Shown: in pieces, positions 52,067 to 58,010 of the stretch
Numbering within the stretch: the stretch's first letter is position 1
Layout: each line of letters starts with the position of its first letter
Assembly: GCA_050249235.1 (NCBI GenBank)
Contig: JBFWQW010000007.1
Location: forward strand, 1-58,010
DNA from: JAEKLB01 sp050249235
GTDB taxonomy: Bacteria; Actinomycetota; Acidimicrobiia; Acidimicrobiales; CADCSY01
DNA length: 58,010 nucleotides
Direction of reading: 5' to 3'
Notes under the pieces: model-generated
What the model was told of the DNA's origin: nothing
The model's input: the letters and a program-made list of their open reading frames with translations, nothing else
Database searches by the model: none
Made by a program: the position numbers and the translations under genes

Positions 52067-53221
52067 TCAGGCGAAGCGGCGGGAGTGGACGTTCAGGACG
52101 AGGCCGACGGCGAGGAACATGGTCAGCGTCGACGAGCCGCCGTAGGACATGAACGGGAGCGGGATGCCCGTGATCGGCATGATGCCCATCGTCATGCCCA
52201 TGTTCTCGAAGACCTGGAACAGCAGGAGGCCGAGCACGCCGGCGCAGAGGAGCGTGCCGAAGAAGTCCCGGGCCAGCAGTGCCGCCCGCCAGATGCGCCA
52301 CGCCATCACCGAGTACAGCGCCAGCAGCGTCACACCGCCCACGAAGCCGAGCTCCTCGCCGACCACGGTGAAGATGAAGTCCGAGTGCTGGTAGGGCACG
52401 TAGCGGAGCTTGGTCTGGGTGCCCTCGAAGAGGCCGGCGCCCATGAGCCCACCGGCGCCGATCGCCGTCTCGGCCTGCTCGGCGTTGTAGGCCGCGTCGG
52501 AGCCGGCCGCCGTGTCCGGGCTGGCGAAGAGCGTGAGACGCTCCTTCTGGTACGTCTCGATGACGCCGAGCTGGAAGACGCCGACCACGCCCACGACGCC
52601 GATCAGGCCGAGGACGACGAGCTGGCGGGCGGGCGCCCCGGCCACGACGAGGATCGTCAGAGCCAGGGCGACGAACACCATCACCGAGCCGACGTCGGGC
52701 TGCAGGAGGATGAGCCCGACGGGCAGGCCGACCACGACGATGGCGGCCAGGGTGGTCCGCACGTCGAGGTGGCCGCCCCGCGGGTTCGAGCACACGACGG
52801 CCAGGAGCAGGATCACGGCCAGCTTGGCGAACTCGGCCGGCTGGACCTGGAACGAGCCCAGCGCGAACCAGGACTTCGAGCCGTTCACCTCGGTGCCGAG
52901 GGGGGAGATGACCGCGGCCAGCAGCAGCAGGGCCCCGAGGTAGAAGACGACCGAGAGGTGCTGGTGGTGGCGGTAGTCGACGAGCGAGGCCACCACCGCC
53001 AGGACGATCCCGAGGATGACGAACACCAGCTGGCGCACGAGGAACGTGCTCGACGTGCCGGGCTCGCCGATGGTCGACCGGGTGGCGCTGTAGACCATGA
53101 TCACGCCGAGCAGGGCCACGGCGAGGGTGGCGCCGATCAGCACCCAGTCGAGGTGGCGCCACGGCGCCGACGGGTCCCGCCGGAGGTTGGCGGCCGGGTT
53201 CCCGGGCGAGAGCGGCGTCAC
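52067..53221 (-). CDS. rodA: RodA glycosyltransferase (SEDS family)
   Basis: A 384-residue SEDS peptidoglycan polymerase with ten membrane helices, working with PBP2 in side-wall growth. Landmarks are YSATRSTIGEPG, WFALGSFQVQPAEFAKLAVI, VGLILLQPDVGSVMVFVALA with the catalytic Asp, and the C-terminal MTMGIMPITGIPLPFMSYGG. A loop with YVPYQHSDFIFTVVGEELGF is fully kept. The GTG 53221 overlaps the mrdA stop (GTGA), coupling it to PBP2 in the mreB-mreC-mreD-mrdA-rodA operon. Confidence 0.95.
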   Translation of the reverse strand: MTPLSPGNPAANLRRDPSAPWRHLDWVLIGATLAVALLGVIMVYSATRSTIGEPGTSSTFLVRQLVFVILGIVLAVVASLVDYRHHQHLSVVFYLGALLLLAAVISPLGTEVNGSKSWFALGSFQVQPAEFAKLAVILLLAVVCSNPRGGHLDVRTTLAAIVVVGLPVGLILLQPDVGSVMVFVALALTILVVAGAPARQLVVLGLIGVVGVVGVFQLGVIETYQKERLTLFASPDTAAGSDAAYNAEQAETAIGAGGLMGAGLFEGTQTKLRYVPYQHSDFIFTVVGEELGFVGGVTLLALYSVMAWRIWRAALLARDFFGTLLCAGVLGLLLFQVFENMGMTMGIMPITGIPLPFMSYGGSSTLTMFLAVGLVLNVHSRRFA

Positions 53222-55167
53222 TCCCCCACCCCGTTCACCTGGGCGAACTCGGCCCGGCCGTCGACCTCGAGCCCGGAGACGACGCCGAACACCCGCCTCG
53301 CCACCGGCGCCGCGGCCGACGCCCCGAAGCCGGACTGCTCCATCACCACCGACACGACGAACTGCGGGTCGGCGGTCGGCCCCCAGCCCACGAAGAGGGC
53401 GGTGTCCTGCTTCCGGGTGACCTGGGCGGTGCCGGTCTTGCCGGCGATGCCCCACTGGCCGAGGGGGAAGCCGCTGAACGCGTTGTAGGCGGTGCCCTTG
53501 CGGTGGGAGACGACCCGGTCGAGGCCGTCGACGATCGGCTGGCGGACCTCGCCCGGCAGGTCGACCTGGGCCGCCACCCGCTTGCTGATGGCCCGGACCA
53601 CCTCGCCGTCCCGGCGCCGGACCGCCAGGGCCACGTTCAGGGCGTAGCGGGTGCCGCCGTTGGCGTAGGTGGCGTAGGCGTTGGCGAGCTGGATGGGCGT
53701 GACGAGCATGGCCTCCTGGCCGATGGCCAGGTTCACGTTGTTGCCTGTGTACCAACCGGCCGCGGCCAGGGCCGGGTTCTTCTCGTGGAGGGCGTTCTTC
53801 GAGGCCTTGGTGAGCACCCGGCCGCTGCTCTCCGACGGCAGCGGCACGCCGGTCTCGGCGCCGAAGCCGAGCGTGGCGGCCACGTCCTGGATCGGGTTCT
53901 CGCCGTAGCGGGCCCGCTGCTGCCAGAACTTGCCGCCGATGTCGTAGAAGTAGACGTCGCTCGAGACGGCCAGTGCCCGGCGCATGTCGACCGAGCCGTA
54001 CCTGGCCCCGCCCGCGTTCTGGCGAACGCACGCATCGCCGCCGCAGTCGCCCGGGATCGTGTAGACGCCCTTGTCGACGATCGTCTGGCCGGCGCTCACG
54101 AGGCCGTGGCGCAGGGCGGCGTCGGCCGTCACCAGCTTCCACGTCGAGCCCGGCACGTACTGGCCCTGCGTGGCCCGGTTCAGGAAGGGCGCGGCCCGGT
54201 TCTCCTCCTTGGGCGGGAAGAGCACCGCCGCCTCGGCCTCCGAGATCCCGTCGGCCAGGGCCGGCAGGTCGTAGGTGGGGAACGACGCCATGGCGAGGAC
54301 GGTCCCCTCCTTGGCGTCGACCACCACCGTCGACCCGGCATCGGCCACCAGCGCCGAGCCGTCGTCCTTGAAGGGACGGCCCCGGGTCGCGGCCAGTCCC
54401 TCGGCGAGCGCGGCCTCGGCCACCGCCTGGACGTTCACGTCGATCGACAGCACCACGTCGAGACCCTGCACCGGGGGCTCGACCGAGAGCACCCGGATCG
54501 GCCGGCCCCGCCGGTCGACCTCGATGCGCCGGACACCGGGCTTGCCCCGGAGCTCGGTCTCGTAGGTCTTCTCCACCCCGTCCTTGCCGATCATGTCGCC
54601 GAGGGCGTAGGCGCCGCCCGACTTGGCCAGCTCGTCCTGGCCGATCTCGCCGACGTAGCCGAGCAGGTGGGCGGCCAGGTTCCCCCGGGGATACGAGCGC
54701 ATGGCCACCCGCTCGGCCACCACGCCGGGGAACTCGTCCTGGCGCTCCCGCAGCGCGACCATCTTCGCCTCGACCACGTCCTCGGCCACCGGCGCCGGTG
54801 TGTACGGGCTCACCTGGCGGCTCTCGAGGCGGCGCTCGAGGTCGGGCACCGGCACCTCGAGCACCTGCGAGAGGCGGGCCAGCAGCGACGCCCGCTCGTC
54901 GTCCTCGAAGGCGTCGAGCGTCAGGCGGTCGATCGCCACCACGTTCGACGCCCGGTTGTCGACGAGGGGCACCCCGTTGCGGTCGAGGATGCGACCCCGG
55001 GGCGCCGGCTCGAGGACCTCCCGCACCGAGTTCTCCTCGGCCTGGAGCTTGAGGTCGGGCGCGGCCAGCACCTGCAGGTACCACATCCGGGCCACGAGCG
55101 CCGTGAACAGGGAGATGCCGACGATGGCCACGAGGGCCAGCCGCAGGCGGGGCGAGTCGCTCGTCAC
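53218..55167 (-). CDS. mrdA: Penicillin-binding protein 2 (MrdA)
   Basis: A 649-residue class B transpeptidase for rod elongation. An N-terminal membrane helix (about 8-28) is followed by the dimerisation/pedestal domain and the transpeptidase domain with GSTWKLVTA (SxxK), AVSSDVYFYDIG (SxD in place of SxN) and AGKTGTAQVTRKQ (KTG). It starts with GTG 55167, one base after the mreD stop. The C-terminal end has a Cys-free, Ala-rich stretch. It acts with RodA, MreC and MreD in the elongasome. Confidence 0.95.
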   Translation of the reverse strand: MTSDSPRLRLALVAIVGISLFTALVARMWYLQVLAAPDLKLQAEENSVREVLEPAPRGRILDRNGVPLVDNRASNVVAIDRLTLDAFEDDERASLLARLSQVLEVPVPDLERRLESRQVSPYTPAPVAEDVVEAKMVALRERQDEFPGVVAERVAMRSYPRGNLAAHLLGYVGEIGQDELAKSGGAYALGDMIGKDGVEKTYETELRGKPGVRRIEVDRRGRPIRVLSVEPPVQGLDVVLSIDVNVQAVAEAALAEGLAATRGRPFKDDGSALVADAGSTVVVDAKEGTVLAMASFPTYDLPALADGISEAEAAVLFPPKEENRAAPFLNRATQGQYVPGSTWKLVTADAALRHGLVSAGQTIVDKGVYTIPGDCGGDACVRQNAGGARYGSVDMRRALAVSSDVYFYDIGGKFWQQRARYGENPIQDVAATLGFGAETGVPLPSESSGRVLTKASKNALHEKNPALAAAGWYTGNNVNLAIGQEAMLVTPIQLANAYATYANGGTRYALNVALAVRRRDGEVVRAISKRVAAQVDLPGEVRQPIVDGLDRVVSHRKGTAYNAFSGFPLGQWGIAGKTGTAQVTRKQDTALFVGWGPTADPQFVVSVVMEQSGFGASAAAPVARRVFGVVSGLEVDGRAEFAQVNGVGE

Positions 55168-55168
55168 G

Positions 55169-55684
55169 TCAGCGGGCCCCGAGCACGATGGCGCCCCGGT
55201 GGTCGACGTCGAGGGCCCACCGCATGGCCCGGACGGCGAGCGGCCCGACGAGGCCGTCCAGCACGCCCACCACCGCGGCGACGACCAGCAGGTGGGTGGA
55301 GATCAGGTGGTCCTCGCCCATCACCGCCCCGAGGATCGCGTACCCGACGACCGTCGCGGCGGCGCCCACCGCCATCGTGAGCATGGGGATCCACCAGATG
55401 ACGTGGACGATCCTCGTCTGGAAGGCGCCGACCCCCCACGACACCAGCGTGAGCACCAGCGCGGTCAGCCCGAACGGGGTCTGGAGGAAGCAGTCGGCCA
55501 GCAGGCCGCAGGCGAAGCCGACCAGGGCGCCCCGCTCCGGGCCGCCTGCCACCCCGGCGGCGACACCGGCCAGCACCAGCACGTCGGCTGCCACCCCGAA
55601 CACCCGGAACTGGGGGAGGACGGCGATGTGCAGGAGGACGGCGGCGACGAGCAGGGGCGGGAGCCGGACGGTGGTCGGGTTCAC
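55169..55684 (-). CDS. mreD: Rod shape-determining protein MreD
   Basis: A 171-residue membrane protein with about five or six hydrophobic helices and few charged residues, typical of MreD, which links MreC to the synthetic enzymes. The sequence is poorly conserved; position between mreC and mrdA and the hydrophobic profile identify it (PPLLVAAVLLHIAVLPQF, GFACGLLADCFLQTPFGLTA). The GTG 55684 overlaps the mreC stop by four bases. Confidence 0.88.
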   Translation of the reverse strand: MNPTTVRLPPLLVAAVLLHIAVLPQFRVFGVAADVLVLAGVAAGVAGGPERGALVGFACGLLADCFLQTPFGLTALVLTLVSWGVGAFQTRIVHVIWWIPMLTMAVGAAATVVGYAILGAVMGEDHLISTHLLVVAAVVGVLDGLVGPLAVRAMRWALDVDHRGAIVLGAR

Positions 55685-56517
55685 CGGGTGATCACCACCT
55701 GCACGTACACGAGGTGCTCGAGGTCGGCGACCGGCGCGATGCGGACCCGCATGTCGAGCTCGCCGTCGTGCTTCTCGGCCAGGGTGACCTTGCCGACGGG
55801 GATGTGGGGCGGGTAGAGGTCGCTGCCGCCCTCGAGGCCGCTCGTCTCCACCAGCTCGTCGATGGCGACCTGGGTCTGCTCGCTCACGTAGCCGACGCTC
55901 AGGTCGCGGTCCTCGCCCTCGCCCTCCGCGATGCCGGCCTCCCCGGAGCCGACCAGGCGCACCCCGACGGACGACGCCGGGTCGGTGATGAGCCGCACCA
56001 CCGACTGGCGGCCGGACGCTCTGATCACCCTTCCGACGAGCCCGGCCCCGGTGACGACCGGCATGTCGACGTCGACGCCGTCGCGGGTGCCCTTGTCGAG
56101 GGTGATCGTCTGCTCGAAGTTCCCGACCGGTGAGCCGATCACGGTGGCCGCCACCCGGCGGGCGTCCCCCAGGACCTCGTCCAACCCCAGTGCCTCCTTC
56201 AGCTCGGCGAGCTCGGCGATGGCGCTCAACCCGGCGAACTCCTCCCCTTCGAGCTCGGCCACCCGCCTGCGCAGCCGGTCGTTCTCGTCCTTCAGCGAGC
56301 CGTAGCCGGTGATCCCGCTGAAGGCGTCGCCGACCGGGGAGAGGACGGCGTCGGCGCCGTCCCGGACGGGTGCGAAGGCGTCGCTGGCGCCGTCACGGAT
56401 CCGCCCCACCACACCGCCCCCGTCACCCCTGAAGTCGAGCGTGATGACCGTGATCGACAGGAGGACGAGGAAGACGAGGGTGACGCGAGGTCGCCCGCGC
56501 CGCCGCGACGGGGCCAC
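55681..56517 (-). CDS. mreC: Rod shape-determining protein MreC
   Basis: A 278-residue bitopic protein: a short basic cytoplasmic tail, one membrane helix (about 11-28), a coiled coil (about 65-95; SLKDENDRLRRRVAELEGEE) and the beta-rich MreC domain with TVIGSPVGNFEQTITLDKGT, VVTGAGLVGRVI and LITDPASSVGVRLV. MreC bridges cytoplasmic MreB to PBP2 outside. It lies 68 bases after mreB; that gap holds only GC-rich sequence. Start GTG 56517. Confidence 0.94.
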   Translation of the reverse strand: MAPSRRRGRPRVTLVFLVLLSITVITLDFRGDGGGVVGRIRDGASDAFAPVRDGADAVLSPVGDAFSGITGYGSLKDENDRLRRRVAELEGEEFAGLSAIAELAELKEALGLDEVLGDARRVAATVIGSPVGNFEQTITLDKGTRDGVDVDMPVVTGAGLVGRVIRASGRQSVVRLITDPASSVGVRLVGSGEAGIAEGEGEDRDLSVGYVSEQTQVAIDELVETSGLEGGSDLYPPHIPVGKVTLAEKHDGELDMRVRIAPVADLEHLVYVQVVITR

Positions 56518-56585
56518 GCCTCAGTGCCGCGGCGCGATGGACGGTGGGACGGCGCCGGGGCGGGGGCTCGGGCCGACGGGCGCGG

Positions 56586-57623
56586 TCAACGCCCCGTGGC
56601 GGAGAAGAGCACGCCCTTGAGCGCGTCGAACTCCTCCAGGGACTGACCCGAGCCGATGGCGACGGCCTGCAGCGGGTTGGGGGCGATGTTGATCGGCATG
56701 CCGGTCTCGGCGTGGAGCCGCTCGGAGATGCCGAGGAGCAGCGCCCCGCCGCCGGCGAGGGTGATGCCCTGCTCCATGATGTCGGCGGCCAGCTCGGGGG
56801 GCGTCTTGTCGAGCGTCACCTTCACGGCGTCGACGATGGCCTCGACCGGCTCGGCGATGGCCTCGCGGATCTCCTCGGTCGACGTGATGATCGTCTTCGG
56901 GAGCCCGGTCACGAGGTCGCGGCCCCGGATCTCGGCCGTCACCTCCTCCTGGAGGGGCCAGGCCGAGCCGAGGGCGATCTTCACCTCCTCGGCCGTGCGC
57001 TCGCCGAGGGCGAGGCTGTACTCCTTCTTGATGTACTGGATGATCGCCTCGTCGAGCTCGTCGCCGGCCACCCGCACCGACTGGCTGGCCACGATGCCCC
57101 CGAGGGAGATGACGGCCACCTCGGTGGTGCCCCCGCCGATGTCGACGATCATGTTCCCCGTCGGCTCCTGGACGGGCAGCCCGGCACCGATGGCGGCGGC
57201 CATCGGCTCCTCGATGATGTAGGCCGGCTTCCGGGCGCCGGCGTACTCGGCGGCCTCCTGGACGGCCCGCTGCTCGACACCGGTGATGCCCGACGGCACG
57301 CAGATCACCATGCGGGGTTTCACCCACCGGCGCTGGTGAACCTTGTGGATGAAGTAGCGGAGCATCTTCTCGCAGATCTCGAAGTCGGCGATGACGCCGT
57401 CCTTGAGGGGCCGGATGGCCTGGATGTGGGCCGGCGTCCGGCCGATCATCCGCTTGGCCTCGAGCCCGACCGCCAGCGGCCGGCCGTCCTTCACGTTGAC
57501 CGCCACCACGGAGGGCTCGTTCAGCACGATGCCCCGGCCGCGCACGTAGACGAGCGTGTTGGCTGTGCCGAGATCGACGGCCATGTCGCGGCCCATGAGA
57601 TCTCTGAACATGCTGTCGGACAT
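56586..57623 (-). CDS. mreB: Rod shape-determining protein MreB
   Basis: A 345-residue actin-fold ATPase that guides side-wall synthesis. Phosphate 1 loop is AVDLGTANTLVYV, the connect and phosphate 2 loops are NMIVDIGGGTTEVAVISLGG, and the adenosine loop is GITLAGGGALLLGISERLHA. The membrane-binding N-terminus is short. ATG 57623 has a GGAGG ribosome binding site and a -10-like TAGCCT 38 bases upstream, so unlike most genes here the operon head has an ordinary leader. Its presence predicts a rod-shaped cell growing along the side wall. Confidence 0.96.
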   Translation of the reverse strand: MSDSMFRDLMGRDMAVDLGTANTLVYVRGRGIVLNEPSVVAVNVKDGRPLAVGLEAKRMIGRTPAHIQAIRPLKDGVIADFEICEKMLRYFIHKVHQRRWVKPRMVICVPSGITGVEQRAVQEAAEYAGARKPAYIIEEPMAAAIGAGLPVQEPTGNMIVDIGGGTTEVAVISLGGIVASQSVRVAGDELDEAIIQYIKKEYSLALGERTAEEVKIALGSAWPLQEEVTAEIRGRDLVTGLPKTIITSTEEIREAIAEPVEAIVDAVKVTLDKTPPELAADIMEQGITLAGGGALLLGISERLHAETGMPINIAPNPLQAVAIGSGQSLEEFDALKGVLFSATGR

Positions 57624-57631
57624 TGCGGGGG

Positions 57632-57667
57632 CCTCCGGGACTGGCCGGGCGGACCCGGAGCAGGCTA
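57632..57667 (-). promoter_or_regulatory. mreB promoter and ribosome binding site
   Basis: Read on the minus strand, TAGCCT (57662-57667) is a likely -10 box and GGAGG (57632-57636) sits eight bases before the mreB ATG. Confidence 0.45.
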
Positions 57668-57705
57668 GGTGGCGCCCCCCATGCCGACAAGGCGACCCCG
57701 ACGGG

Positions 57706-58010
57706 TCAGAGGCCGGGGAAGAAGAGCGCGATCTCCCGGGCGGCCGACTCGTCGGAGTCCGAGCCGTGGATGAGGTTCTCGGTGGTGTCGTAGCCCGGCG
57801 CCAGGTCGCCCCTGATCGTGCCGGGCACCGCCTGGCGGGGGTTGGTGGCCCCCATCATCTGGCGGACGACGGCGAAGACCTCGACCGGGCCCTCGACCAC
57901 CATCAGGAACGACGGGCTCCGCGTCACGAAGGCGAGGAGGCCGGGGAAGAACGGCTTGCCCTCGTGCTCGGCGTAGTGGCGCCGGGCGGTGGCCTCGTCA
58001 AGCGTCCGGA
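57706..58010 (-). CDS. ndk: Nucleoside diphosphate kinase, 5' end outside window
   Basis: The C-terminal 100 or so residues of an Ndk, which moves the gamma phosphate between nucleoside triphosphates. Visible are YAEHEGKPFFPGLLAF, MVVEGPVEVFAVVRQMMGAT, GTIRGDLAP and the active-site histidine in NLIHGSDSDESAAREIALFF. The frame is open to the window edge, where the first about 35 residues would lie. It precedes mreB on the same strand by 82 bases and probably has separate control, given the mreB promoter. Confidence 0.95.
   Translation of the reverse strand, partial: RTLDEATARRHYAEHEGKPFFPGLLAFVTRSPSFLMVVEGPVEVFAVVRQMMGATNPRQAVPGTIRGDLAPGYDTTENLIHGSDSDESAAREIALFFPGL

Overview
The window looks like one end of a metagenome-assembled contig from a high-GC actinobacterium. 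The class is most likely Acidimicrobiia, which is inferred from gene content and was not tested by search. Pointers are very GC-rich coding with GTG and TTG starts, a BldD-type regulator, F420-linked enzyme families, a class II (AroG-type) DAHP synthase, a FolP2-type dihydropteroate synthase homologue, hrcA-dnaJ with a CIRCE operator, and a full mreBCD-mrdA-rodA rod-shape cluster. Two assembly marks are visible. The first ten bases are the tail of an Illumina adapter, which cut the first gene. A run of 100 N at 4282-4381 is flanked by two identical 127-base copies, so it is a scaffolding artefact and not a biological repeat.

Layout. 1-5228: remains of a Tad/Flp pilus locus (cpaF, cpaE, cpaB), a small membrane protein, an excisionase-like DNA-binding protein, an unknown protein, and a membrane pseudokinase with an outer calcium-loop-like motif. 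5167-13658: hemW and bldD, then rsmE-dnaJ-hrcA under CIRCE, a PAS-GAF-SpoIIE phosphatase gene that appears frameshifted, and lepA. 13787-21353: rpsT, holA, folP2-like, comEC, a class A penicillin-binding protein, comEA, a small HExxH protein and a thioredoxin-TPR protein. 21513-26532: PAC2 protein, LLM-type F420 oxidoreductase, leuS, a stand-alone PD-(D/E)XK endonuclease-like gene and tRNA-Ala(GGC). 26559-34387: rsfS-nadD, a group 2 type sigma factor, a PPOX/F420 protein, aroG, sulfite reductase plus APS reductase, and an MFS transporter behind a tiny leader ORF. 34415-44073: VWA/MoxR pair, proA, murJ, proB-obg, dgt, rpmA-rplU. 44150-58010: RNase E/G, DUF2344, radical SAM, FdhF-like oxidoreductase with FdhD, rodA-mrdA-mreD-mreC-mreB and the end of ndk.

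Expression logic. At least a dozen first genes have a -10 hexamer of the form TAnnnT only 6 to 8 bases before the start codon, so leaderless transcription seems to be the rule, and this fixes several starts. Genes within operons are commonly joined by GTGA, TTGA or TGATG stop-start overlaps.

The most interesting signals concern sulfur and thiol balance at 27.6-33.2 kb. Both the sigma-factor gene and the sulfite reductase/APS reductase operon have a GGAAT-N18-GTT element, which is the SigR/SigH-class thiol-stress promoter pattern. The transporter after cysH is preceded by a leaderless seven-codon ORF whose last sense codon is Cys. Together these suggest an ECF sigma-linked, cysteine-sensing sulfur-assimilation circuit. 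The other candidate for something new is the transmembrane pseudokinase beside the Tad genes.
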